Shown: positions 1 to 5,907, numbered from the stretch's first letter. The stretch is DNA of 7,194 nt from Ruminococcus sp. UBA4385 (GCA_002391065.1 DGRP01000122.1:1-7194); one strand, 5' to 3'. Translations and numbers: made by a program. Notes: generated by a model not told the origin, from the letters alone.

Positions 1-97
1 TGACTTGCGTCAGCAAGCCTGCGTCGAATTTAGGCAATCTGACGAAAATCTGGACGGCGCATCTGATGCACATGGGTCGTGCGGTGTTGCCTATAGG
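1..97. repeat. Hairpin-rich, GC-richer repeat-like segment (truncated by window start)
   Basis: This block is 52 of 97 G/C by my count and ends abruptly at a very AT-rich stretch. It is full of dyads: CTTGC (4-8) with GCAAG (13-17) around a GTCA loop; TAGGCAA (31-37) with TTGCCTA (87-93); GCATC-T-GATGC (59-69); GCAC (68-71) with GTGC (79-82); and the palindrome CCTATAGG (90-97). ATCTG occurs three times (37-41, 48-52, 61-65). It resembles dispersed intergenic elements of gut Clostridia, but that is from memory and unverified, and only one copy is present here. It also overlaps an open minus-strand frame, so it may be coding instead. Confidence 0.4.
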
Positions 98-121
98 TTT
101 TATATTTGAATATTTTTTCAT
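1..121 (-). CDS. Possible partial hypothetical protein leaving the window on the left
   Basis: On the minus strand an ATG at 121-119 opens a frame with no stop for 40 codons to the window edge. It begins MKKYSNIKPIGNTARP and continues through a segment containing CIRCAV, FVRLPKFD and AGLLTQV. No domain is recognisable. In favour of a gene: a strong minus-strand promoter at 128-156 places its expected start of transcription at about this ATG, giving a leaderless message. Against: there is no ribosome binding site, the frame coincides with the hairpin-rich segment, and only 40 codons are visible. From memory, similar short peptides are annotated many times in gut clostridial genomes, which would suit a translated repeat rather than a conserved protein. 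The product is unknown. Confidence 0.3.
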   Translation of the reverse strand, partial: MKKYSNIKPIGNTARPMCIRCAVQIFVRLPKFDAGLLTQV

Positions 122-127
122 ATTATT

Positions 128-156
128 ATATTATCACATTAAAAAGAAATTGTCAA
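128..156 (-). promoter_or_regulatory. Sigma-A promoter reading left
   Basis: On the minus strand TTGACA (156-151) is a perfect -35. After a 17-bp spacer comes TAATAT (133-128), preceded by TGA as an extended -10. Predicted transcription starts near 121, which coincides with the ATG of the leftward open frame. It is back to back with the promoter of the SGNH hydrolase operon. Confidence 0.6.
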
Positions 157-204
157 GAAATTTGAGCAAAATATCAATATATCAGCCTAATTTAAGATAA
201 TTAC

Positions 205-233
205 TTTACTTTTATTATTAAATGTGATATACT
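205..233 (+). promoter_or_regulatory. Promoter of the SGNH hydrolase / PIN protein / yfcE operon
   Basis: TTTACT (205-210) serves as -35. A 17-bp spacer leads to TATACT (228-233), with TGA just before it as an extended -10. The start of transcription should fall near 240, leaving a leader of about 14 nt that begins almost at the AGAGG ribosome site (241-245). Confidence 0.65.
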
Positions 234-253
234 GATTAAAAGAGGCGATTGTT

Positions 254-1354
254 ATGACCGTAAAACACACCTTTATATTGTTTCTCACACTGATAATATC
301 AGCTGCTTTGTTTTCTCACGTATTTGCTTCAGCTGAAGAAAGCCCTGAGGTCACAGTCGATGTCCCGCCTAAGATAACCTTTGTCGGCGATTCTATTGCC
401 GCAGGCTATGGACTAAAAGGCTTTACTAAGAAAAATCCTTACAACTGCGACTCATATGCTAATATCTTAGCTGAAAAATATAAGAATGAGCTTGAAGGTA
501 TATGTCCGTTTACTATGGTAAATGGTGCAGTATCGGGAGATAAATCTACCGATTTGCTTGAACACCTGAAAAGCGGAGTGCTTGACAATGCTCTGAGCGG
601 TGCAAATGTCGTTGTTATCTCAATTGGCGGAAATGATATTTTAAAGCAGTTTCGTACATTTATGAGTAAAAAACTCAAGCTGAATACAAAATCAAATCTG
701 ACTGAGGTTGTAGATCAGGTGTCAGACTTGAAGAGTGTCCTTGATGACCTTTCGGAGCTTTCTGATAATATTGATACTGCTTTGAATAAATATGAAACCG
801 TCATAAACGAAATTGTTAATGAGATAAACAGCAAATCTGATGCAGTTATCATTTTCCAGACGCTTTATGATCCATTTGCAAATGTTCCTGCTGCTTTTCT
901 GTTTCAGGGCCTTTCTAAGGATAAAATAGAAAAGCTTAATACAATTATCAAAAATAATGCAGTTGATGAAAACGGAACTGAAAAATATCTTGTTTGTGAC
1001 ATTTATGAGCCTTTCTTTGAAAAGGGACTCAGTCTTACAAATATGAGTTCTCTTGATATCCATCCTAATGCAGATGGTCATGCATTGATAGCAGAAGAGC
1101 TTGATAAGGTTATTCGCAGCAGGAAATATACTTTCTATGATATTTCTGAAGAGTCATCGAAAACAAAGGAAGAGCCGGCAGCTGCACCTGTAAAAAGCGA
1201 GTCTGAAAGCTCAGTGTCAGACGTTGAAAGCAGTTCTTCTGAAATATCGGTTGAGAATAAAGATGAAATCAGACTGGTCATATCTGCCTTAGCAATAGTT
1301 CTTGCTGTGTCAGCGGCAATAGTTTTGATAGTAACTAAGGAGAAAAAGAAATGA
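254..1354 (+). CDS. Secreted, membrane-anchored SGNH/GDSL-family hydrolase
   Basis: A predicted esterase/lipase-type serine hydrolase acting outside the cell, 366 aa. Residues 1-27 form a signal peptide (short basic start, hydrophobic core, ASA before residue 28). The SGNH blocks follow in order: GDS at 45-47 with nucleophile Ser47, the block II Gly in AVSGD (92-96), GGND at 125-128 with oxyanion Asn127, and DIH at 268-270 giving the Asp/His pair. A helical, probably coiled insert lies at about 135-193 between blocks III and V. A Ser/Glu-rich linker (about 298-336), a single membrane helix (about 340-360) and a KEKKK tail anchor the protein to the membrane with the catalytic domain outside. 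No LPXTG sortase signal is seen. It is the first gene of the operon; its stop overlaps the next start by 4 bp. The substrate cannot be read from sequence; cell-wall or polysaccharide ester groups, or lipids, are possible. AGAGG at 241-245 supports this start. Confidence 0.85.
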   Translation: MTVKHTFILFLTLIISAALFSHVFASAEESPEVTVDVPPKITFVGDSIAAGYGLKGFTKKNPYNCDSYANILAEKYKNELEGICPFTMVNGAVSGDKSTDLLEHLKSGVLDNALSGANVVVISIGGNDILKQFRTFMSKKLKLNTKSNLTEVVDQVSDLKSVLDDLSELSDNIDTALNKYETVINEIVNEINSKSDAVIIFQTLYDPFANVPAAFLFQGLSKDKIEKLNTIIKNNAVDENGTEKYLVCDIYEPFFEKGLSLTNMSSLDIHPNADGHALIAEELDKVIRSRKYTFYDISEESSKTKEEPAAAPVKSESESSVSDVESSSSEISVENKDEIRLVISALAIVLAVSAAIVLIVTKEKKK

Positions 1355-2475
1355 AGATTTTTTTGATAGACTTTGAAAACGTAAAGTCTAAAGGTCTTAC
1401 AGGAATTGATCAGCTTGAAGCTGATGATACTGTTATTATTATGTACAGTGAAAATTCAGACACGATCAGCTTTGAAATGCATCAGAAGGTTATGACCTGC
1501 AAAGCAGATGTGGAATACTTCAAGGTACACGTCGGAGGTAAAAACGCTCTTGATTTCCAGCTTTCAAGTCTGCTGGGATATATTGTGGCAAGAGGCGAGC
1601 ATTCCCACATTTTTATTATAAGCAATGACAGAGGTTTTGATTTCCTTCATGATTTCTGGCATGGAGATTTTGTTGAGGGTATCAGATCTGTTGTTTACAG
1701 AAACAGAACCATCTCTCAGGCGCTAAGCTATGCTCAGGGTGCAGGTCAGGCGAAAATTGATGAAACCGAAGATGCAATTGATACCATTCAGGAAGAAATA
1801 ATTGAAGAGGACATTTTTGAGCCTACAGCATCTATAATTGAGCAGGAAGCTGAAAGTGCCGAAGAAGCGGTTGTTACTGCCGAAAACGAATTAGCTGAGG
1901 CTGTTGCAGAAGAGAATATTCCTGTCGAGCAGGTCAAGGAGGATGCAGCAGAGAAACCAAAAGCAAAGCTCAAAAGGCCGAGAGGCTATATGCCTAATCT
2001 TACAAATATTCTCCATGAGGTCTGCACTCCCGAGCAGATACAGCAGATAAGTGAGCTTTTGTCAGAATCGGAAACCAAAGAAGAACTGCACAATTCTCTT
2101 GCAAAAATATATAAGCAGCAGGCAACTGATTTCTATAAGCTTATCAGACCGAGATACCTTAGACTCAAGCAGCTTTATCTTAAGGAAAACCCTGAAACAG
2201 CTCATACTGAGACGGCAGAAATTGAAGAGAATATTCATGAAGAAGAGCCGAAAGCTGAACAGGACAGGCTTACTTCCCTTATTCTTGAATATGTAGATAA
2301 GGATCATGCATCTGAGGCTGAGAGAATAAAGAAATGTGTTATGGCCTCCAACACAAAACAGCAGTTCTATATCAGAATGGTAAAAGAATTCGGAAAAGAT
2401 GAGGGCTGCAAAATTTATAAGGGAATAAAGAATAAATGTGACGAGCTTTTAAGCGCTAAGGAAAGTGCAGAATGA
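1351..2475 (+). CDS. PIN/NYN-like domain protein (predicted ribonuclease) with duplicated C-terminal module
   Basis: A 374-aa cytoplasmic protein. Residues 1-125 look like a PIN/NYN-type nuclease fold: the strand-end motif IDFEN (6-10) supplies Asp7 and Glu9, Asp68 lies in NALDFQ, and IISNDRGFD (89-97) supplies Asp93 and Asp97, the acidic set that binds metal in this superfamily. Residues 133-205 are an acidic Glu/Ala-rich linker ending in a basic KPKAKLKRPRG patch. Two similar helical segments follow, about 217-276 and 307-368, separated by another Glu-rich linker. They share an LT start and the pattern ETK/NTK, a K[IE][YF] turn and YKxI near the end. I do not recognise this module; nucleic-acid binding is plausible from its basic residues and the domain context. 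AAGGAG at 1337-1342 supports the start. The gene overlaps both neighbours by ATGA, which suggests translational coupling. RNase activity is inferred, and the RNA target is unknown. Confidence 0.75.
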   Translation: MKIFLIDFENVKSKGLTGIDQLEADDTVIIMYSENSDTISFEMHQKVMTCKADVEYFKVHVGGKNALDFQLSSLLGYIVARGEHSHIFIISNDRGFDFLHDFWHGDFVEGIRSVVYRNRTISQALSYAQGAGQAKIDETEDAIDTIQEEIIEEDIFEPTASIIEQEAESAEEAVVTAENELAEAVAEENIPVEQVKEDAAEKPKAKLKRPRGYMPNLTNILHEVCTPEQIQQISELLSESETKEELHNSLAKIYKQQATDFYKLIRPRYLRLKQLYLKENPETAHTETAEIEENIHEEEPKAEQDRLTSLILEYVDKDHASEAERIKKCVMASNTKQQFYIRMVKEFGKDEGCKIYKGIKNKCDELLSAKESAE

Positions 2476-2984
2476 AGCTTTTGATTGCATCTGATATTCA
2501 CGGCTCTGCATACTGGTGCAGAAAGCTCCTTGAAGCATTCATGCAAAGCGGAGCAGAACGAATGCTTCTGCTAGGTGATATTTTATATCACGGTCCAAGA
2601 AATGAGCTTCCTGATGAATATGATCCAAAAGCAGTTATTGCTATGCTTAATCCGCTAAAGGACAAGCTTCTTTGCGTGAGAGGCAACTGCGATACAGATG
2701 TTGACCAGATGGTACTGGATTTTCCGATTATGGCAGAATATGCTTATATCGTTATTGATGAACTTCGAATTTTTGCTGCTCATGGTCATAAATTCAACTG
2801 TGACAATTTACCTGCGCTCAGTAAAGGTGATATTCTTCTTCACGGACATACGCATATACCTGCTAATGAAGAACACGGTGATTACACCTATATCAATCCC
2901 GGTTCTGTTTCCATACCCAAAGAAGGCTCTGCGCACAGCTATATTATCCTTGAAAACGGTATTTTCACATTTTGTACCCTTTAA
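2472..2984 (+). CDS. yfcE: YfcE/MJ0936-type metallophosphodiesterase
   Basis: A 170-aa calcineurin-like phosphoesterase, close to the usual length of the YfcE family (E. coli YfcE is 184 aa). The dinuclear metal-site motifs are all present: DIH at 8-10 (Asp8, His10), GD at 35-36 (Asp36), GNCD at 71-74 (Asn72), AHGH at 103-106 (His104) and HGHTH at 124-128 (His126, His128). The YfcE-type signature HGPRNELP is at 40-47. Family members hydrolyse phosphodiesters in vitro, usually with Mn2+; the physiological substrate is generally not known. It is the last gene of the operon and starts within the stop of the PIN-protein gene (4-bp overlap), with AAGGA at 2458-2462 as ribosome site. The protein is cytoplasmic, without signal peptide. 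Being translated together with a predicted nuclease makes a role in nucleotide or RNA-end metabolism possible, but that is inference. Confidence 0.9.
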   Translation: MKLLIASDIHGSAYWCRKLLEAFMQSGAERMLLLGDILYHGPRNELPDEYDPKAVIAMLNPLKDKLLCVRGNCDTDVDQMVLDFPIMAEYAYIVIDELRIFAAHGHKFNCDNLPALSKGDILLHGHTHIPANEEHGDYTYINPGSVSIPKEGSAHSYIILENGIFTFCTL

Positions 2985-2989
2985 AAGCA

Positions 2990-3020
2990 AAACGGTGTCT
3001 GTTCTGTTCAGACACCGTTT
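2990..3020. terminator. Bidirectional terminator between yfcE and mrp
   Basis: A perfect 12-bp stem, AAACGGTGTCTG (2990-3001) with CAGACACCGTTT (3009-3020), closes a 7-nt loop. On the minus strand it is followed by TTTTGCTTTT, a fair U tract for mrp. On the plus strand only TTTAATATTAT follows. It almost fills the 40-bp gap between the convergent stop codons. Confidence 0.85.
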
Positions 3021-3024
3021 AATA

Positions 3025-3852
3025 TTATAGTGATTTTGTTAATTCTTCACTGATTGCATCAAGCCAATCGCCCTCAAACAGTTCGATAAGACCCTCATCA
3101 CACCATTTAGCAAGCTGTGGATCTATAGGCAGCTTAGCAACATTAGGTATGCCAAAAGACTCGGCAGTTTTTTCAATATGGCTTTCACCAAATATGCTGT
3201 GCTTTTTACCGCAGTCGGGACATTCAAAGTATGACATATTCTCAACTATACCCATAACAGGAATATTCATAAGCTCAGCCATATTAACAGCCTTCTCAAC
3301 TATCATTGAAACAAGCTCCTGAGGTGAAGTTACAACAATTATTCCGTCAACAGGTATAGACTGAAAAACAGTAAGAGGTACATCTCCGGTTCCCGGAGGC
3401 ATATCAATAAACATTACATCAAGCTCGTTCCAGAGAACGTCAGTCCAGAACTGCTTTACAGCACCTGCAATCACAGGACCTCTCCATACAACAGGATCGG
3501 TCTCGTTCTCAAGCAGAAGATTAAGTGACATTACCTTTATACCCTTTGCTGTTGTAACAGGAACTATACCTTCATCATTGCCTTCCGCCCTGGTATGAAT
3601 ATTAAATGATGTTGGAATTGAAGGACCTGTAATGTCAGCGTCAAGTATAGCAGTCCTCAGACCTTTTCTGTTTGCAAGTACAGCAAGCATACTTGTAACG
3701 ATGGACTTGCCAACTCCGCCCTTTCCGCTCATTACAGCATAAACCTTTTTAACACTGCTGCCGTCATGCATTCTTGCAGCAAGACTTTCCTGCTGTCTCT
3801 CAGAGCAATCAACGCCGCAGCTCGAACAATCATGAGTACATTGTTCGCTCAT
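3025..3852 (-). CDS. mrp: Mrp/NBP35/ApbC-family Fe-S cluster carrier ATPase
   Basis: A 275-aa P-loop ATPase of the Mrp/NBP35 branch of the SIMIBI class, which binds and hands Fe-S clusters to apoproteins in the cytoplasm. The deviant Walker A GKGGVGKS is at 43-50, with both the signature Lys44 and Lys49. DADITGPS follows at 71-78, and MPPGTGD at 151-157 is the switch region typical of Mrp. CPDC at 211-214 is the family's CxxC that ligates a bridging cluster across the dimer. The N-terminus adds four clustered cysteines (Cys5, 9, 12, 16), as in many clostridial members and reminiscent of the NBP35 N-terminal cluster. The start is ATG at 3852: AAAGGAG (3869-3863) lies 8 nt upstream. A GTG at 3861 would extend the frame by three codons but abuts the ribosome site. 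It is a single-gene unit, divergent from marR. Confidence 0.93.
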   Translation of the reverse strand: MSEQCTHDCSSCGVDCSERQQESLAARMHDGSSVKKVYAVMSGKGGVGKSIVTSMLAVLANRKGLRTAILDADITGPSIPTSFNIHTRAEGNDEGIVPVTTAKGIKVMSLNLLLENETDPVVWRGPVIAGAVKQFWTDVLWNELDVMFIDMPPGTGDVPLTVFQSIPVDGIIVVTSPQELVSMIVEKAVNMAELMNIPVMGIVENMSYFECPDCGKKHSIFGESHIEKTAESFGIPNVAKLPIDPQLAKWCDEGLIELFEGDWLDAISEELTKSL

Positions 3853-3862
3853 ATTATTCACT

Positions 3863-3869
3863 CCTTTAA
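3863..3869 (-). promoter_or_regulatory. Ribosome binding site that fixes the mrp start
   Basis: AAAGGAG on the minus strand ends 8 nt before the ATG at 3852. The in-frame GTG at 3861 shares a base with this site, so it cannot be the start. Confidence 0.85.
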
Positions 3870-3882
3870 ATAATCTTTATTT

Positions 3883-3911
3883 ATTATATCACTAATCAGT
3901 CTGTAAGTCAA
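3883..3911 (-). promoter_or_regulatory. mrp: Promoter of mrp
   Basis: TTGACT (3911-3906) and TATAAT (3888-3883) are separated by 17 bp, with TGA before the -10 as an extended element. The start of transcription is expected near 3876. The spacer holds an imperfect dyad, ACTAATCAGT (3891-3900), a possible operator. Confidence 0.85.
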
Positions 3912-3955
3912 CAATAAATAATGTTAAAACAATTATGACTATTCTGTAAAAAGCC

Positions 3956-3984
3956 TTGACAAATTTAAACGCTTTAATTATAAT
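3956..3984 (+). promoter_or_regulatory. Consensus promoter of the marR-family gene
   Basis: TTGACA (3956-3961), a 17-bp spacer and TATAAT (3979-3984) match the sigma-A consensus at every position of both boxes. A gene with such a strong promoter that encodes its own likely repressor is usually autoregulated. A dyad in the spacer is listed separately. Confidence 0.88.
3965..3977. promoter_or_regulatory. Candidate operator dyad inside the marR promoter
   Basis: TTAAA (3965-3969), CGC, TTTAA (3973-3977) is a 5-3-5 inverted repeat lying wholly between the -35 and -10 boxes. MarR proteins bind such dyads as dimers and often repress their own promoter. The AT-rich setting makes chance occurrence possible. 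Confidence 0.35.
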
Positions 3985-4005
3985 AATTTTAGTATGATTT
4001 TTTCA

Positions 4006-4010
4006 AGAGG
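4006..4010 (+). promoter_or_regulatory. Ribosome binding site that fixes the marR start
   Basis: AGAGG ends 8 nt before the ATG at 4019. The upstream in-frame GTG at 4010 overlaps the last G of this site, so it is not the start. Confidence 0.8.
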
Positions 4011-4018
4011 TGAGATCA

Positions 4019-4468
4019 ATGAACGAAGAAGAGATCAGAAACGAAGCGGTTAGCTCACTATCCCAGATAATGCCTTGGTTCAGGAGAATTGCTTATAATT
4101 CATTCAATAACAAGGATTTTGATCTGACAAGAATTCAACTGCTTATGGTAATGGCTTTGTACTATCATGGAACTGTATCAATGGGTACTCTTGCCAAGCT
4201 TGTAGGAACATCTAATGAACAGGTCACCAGAGCCGCTATTAAACTTGAAGAAAAGGGATTTATAATTCGTGAGCAGGATTCTATAAACAGAAGAGTAGTT
4301 AATATTTTTCTAAGTGAAAAGGCTAAGGAAATTGTACGTAATACAGAATATAAATATCTTCAGGAAATAAAAAAACAATTTGATGATATACCAATTGAGC
4401 AGATGCGGGAATTAAAAAAATCCGCTGATTATGTTCTGAAAATACTAAATAAAATCAATGATAAATAA
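4019..4468 (+). CDS. MarR-family transcriptional regulator
   Basis: A 149-aa winged helix-turn-helix regulator of the usual MarR length. N-terminal (about 5-30) and C-terminal (about 103-147) helices should form the dimer interface. The central winged helix runs from about 36: TRIQLLMVMAL, then the HTH in MGTLAKLVGTSNEQVTRAAIKLEEKGF with the recognition helix around 65-78, and the wing around 83-98 (REQDSINRRVVNIFLSE), where the family's D-x-R-R pattern appears as DSINRR. The ligand cannot be predicted. It is transcribed alone from a consensus promoter, ends at a strong terminator, and is divergent from mrp, with about 44 bp between their -35 boxes. Autoregulation is likely, and control of mrp is possible. 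The start is the ATG at 4019, set by AGAGG 8 nt upstream; the longer GTG frame from 4010 overlaps that site. Confidence 0.92.
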   Translation: MNEEEIRNEAVSSLSQIMPWFRRIAYNSFNNKDFDLTRIQLLMVMALYYHGTVSMGTLAKLVGTSNEQVTRAAIKLEEKGFIIREQDSINRRVVNIFLSEKAKEIVRNTEYKYLQEIKKQFDDIPIEQMRELKKSADYVLKILNKINDK

Positions 4469-4470
4469 AG

Positions 4471-4516
4471 CAATGACCTCACATAATTAATTTGTGAGGT
4501 CATTGTTTTTATTTTT
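4471..4516. terminator. Strong terminator shared by marR and the convergent GH13 gene
   Basis: A perfect 13-bp stem, CAATGACCTCACA (4471-4483) with TGTGAGGTCATTG (4493-4505), closes a 9-nt loop. On the plus strand TTTTTATTTTT follows (4506-4516), an excellent terminator for marR. On the minus strand the tract is CTTTATTTAT, weaker but usable. The T run overlaps the last codons of the GH13 gene. Confidence 0.93.
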
Positions 4517-5819
4517 CCATTTTCCAGAATTCAACAGAATATGGTTTAAGCTCACTTCCGCCGCCAAAATCATGGATAGTACCTGTAAGCATTTCTTCTG
4601 CCTGTCCGCAGCCTGCATCAAAATGTGCAGTAAATGGCTGATCATCTGCATTTATTGCACAAAGGACACGCTCCCCTTCAAATTCACGCTCAATTATACA
4701 CTGTCTGTTTGTAAGAACTGGTATTTTGATAGAACCATAGCAAAGAGCTTTACTGCTTTTATGAGCTTCAGCCATTTTTGAAATAAGCTCGGTGAGTTCA
4801 TTCCACTCAGGCTGTTCAAAGCTTACTCTCAAAGCAGGGTCTCCGTCCTTTTTATCTGCTTTTGTACCCCATTCAGAGCCGTAATAGACACAGGGAATAC
4901 CGGGCATTGCAAAAAGCAGTCCATAGATAAGAGGCAGATGCTTTTCATTTGTAAGCTGGCTTGCAATTCTTGATACATCATGATTATCAACAAAGCACAG
5001 CAAATTCATACCTCTGTAGCGACACCACTGCTCAGGGCCAAACTGATTTTTCAAAGAATGACAGATCTCAAAAAGATTCATACTGTTGAAGCTTGAATAC
5101 AGACCCTTATAGCACTCATAATTTGTACATGAATGGAGCATTTCGGGATTTACCCACTGACTGTAATCTCCGTGAAGGAGTTCACCTATAAGAACAAAGT
5201 CCTGTTTAAGCCAGTCGCAGTGCTGTCTGAGTCTCTTCAGGAAATTTTTATCCAGACAATATGCAACATCAAGTCTGAGACCGTCAATGTCAAATTCCCT
5301 GACCCAGCCTGTTACACAATCAAGAATATGATCTACAACCTGAGGATTATAAAGATTAAGCTTTACAAGGTCATAATGACCTTCCCAGCCCTCATACCAC
5401 AGACCGTCATTGTAATTACTGTTTCCTCCGAAGTTAATGTTAAACCAATCCTTATAGGGAGAGTTCTCACGGTTTTTAAGAACATCCTGAAATGCCCAGA
5501 AGCCTCTTCCGACATGATTGAATACACCGTCAAGAACTACTTTGATTCCTGCGCTGTGAAGCTCGGCGCAAACCTTCTTAAAATCCTCATTTGTACCCAG
5601 TCTGCAATCAATTTTCTTATAATCTCTGGTGTTGTAGCCGTGCGTGTCAGATTCAAAAACCGGTGAAAAATAAATTGCATTCGCACCAAGCTTATTGATA
5701 TGAGGTATCCAGTCAATGACTTTGAGAATTCTGCTTTTCTGAACACCGTCATTTTCAAACGGCGCTCCGCAAAAGCCAAGAGGATAAATCTGATAAAATA
5801 CACTTTCGTATGCCCACAT
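4509..5819 (-). CDS. Intracellular GH13 alpha-amylase-family glycoside hydrolase (maltodextrin/cyclomaltodextrin type)
   Basis: A 436-aa alpha-glucan hydrolase with no signal peptide, so it probably cuts imported malto-oligosaccharides in the cytoplasm. All four GH13 regions are present: I, DGVFNH at 97-102; II, GLRLD at 180-184 with nucleophile Asp184 and Arg182; III, LIGE at 210-213 with acid/base Glu213; IV, FVDNHD at 276-281 with His280 and Asp281. The barrel starts at the N-terminus (YQIYPLGF), domain B is short (about 104-145), and a beta-sandwich domain C occupies about 362-436. The NH-GR-FWAFQD segment after region I resembles neopullulanase/cyclomaltodextrinase-like enzymes, but the N-terminal starch-binding domain of those enzymes is absent. 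Subfamily and exact bond specificity are uncertain. The start is ATG at 5819, 10 nt after AAAGGGAG (5837-5830); a TTG at 5840 gives a longer frame but precedes that site. It is a single gene, and its leader carries a palindrome. Confidence 0.92.
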   Translation of the reverse strand: MWAYESVFYQIYPLGFCGAPFENDGVQKSRILKVIDWIPHINKLGANAIYFSPVFESDTHGYNTRDYKKIDCRLGTNEDFKKVCAELHSAGIKVVLDGVFNHVGRGFWAFQDVLKNRENSPYKDWFNINFGGNSNYNDGLWYEGWEGHYDLVKLNLYNPQVVDHILDCVTGWVREFDIDGLRLDVAYCLDKNFLKRLRQHCDWLKQDFVLIGELLHGDYSQWVNPEMLHSCTNYECYKGLYSSFNSMNLFEICHSLKNQFGPEQWCRYRGMNLLCFVDNHDVSRIASQLTNEKHLPLIYGLLFAMPGIPCVYYGSEWGTKADKKDGDPALRVSFEQPEWNELTELISKMAEAHKSSKALCYGSIKIPVLTNRQCIIEREFEGERVLCAINADDQPFTAHFDAGCGQAEEMLTGTIHDFGGGSELKPYSVEFWKMEK

Positions 5820-5829
5820 AATAAAATAA

Positions 5830-5837
5830 CTCCCTTT
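5830..5837 (-). promoter_or_regulatory. Ribosome binding site that fixes the GH13 start
   Basis: AAAGGGAG on the minus strand ends 10 nt before the ATG at 5819. The longer frame from TTG at 5840 would have this site inside its coding part, so it is rejected. Confidence 0.75.
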
Positions 5838-5850
5838 CAAAATATATAAT

Positions 5851-5866
5851 GTACAAAATTTTGTAC
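5851..5866. promoter_or_regulatory. Perfect 16-bp palindrome (candidate operator) in the GH13 leader
   Basis: GTACAAAATTTTGTAC is a perfect palindrome about 26-41 nt downstream of the predicted GH13 transcription start and just upstream of the ribosome site. A repressor bound here could block elongation. It has no central CG and no cre-like sequence, so CcpA or a typical LacI-family site is not indicated. The binder is unknown. Confidence 0.55.
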
Positions 5867-5894
5867 TCTTAAAAGATATTCGATACTAATACTT

Positions 5895-5907
5895 TGTTAT
5901 TATAACA
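5895..5907. promoter_or_regulatory. Perfect palindrome over the GH13 -10 box (candidate operator)
   Basis: TGTTAT-T-ATAACA is a perfect 6-1-6 dyad that contains the -10 hexamer (5899-5904). Its centre lies about 42 bp, roughly four helical turns, from the centre of the palindrome at 5851-5866, so the two could be bound on one face of the DNA. Part of the symmetry may come from the TATAAT box itself. Confidence 0.4.

Noticed and set aside
722..1081. Minus-strand open frame (119 codons) inside the SGNH hydrolase gene
   Set aside because: It is antisense to conserved coding sequence including the DIH block, with no ribosome site or promoter.
2051..2307. Open frames on both strands inside the PIN-protein gene
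   Set aside because: They are out of frame with the real gene and without initiation signals.
3025..3852. The N-terminal four-cysteine cluster of Mrp as a novelty
   Set aside because: Such cysteine-rich N-termini are familiar in clostridial Mrp/NBP35 proteins, so I treat it as normal for the family.
5133..5666. Long plus-strand open frame (177 codons) opposite the GH13 gene
   Set aside because: It lies wholly antisense to a gene with all four GH13 motifs, has no ribosome site, and its translation shows no recognisable motif. It is a shadow frame.
3965..5907. Idea that the MarR protein controls the neighbouring GH13 gene through the same operator
   Set aside because: The marR spacer dyad (TTAAA-CGC-TTTAA) shares no clear half-site with either GH13 palindrome, and the genes are convergent with separate promoters.
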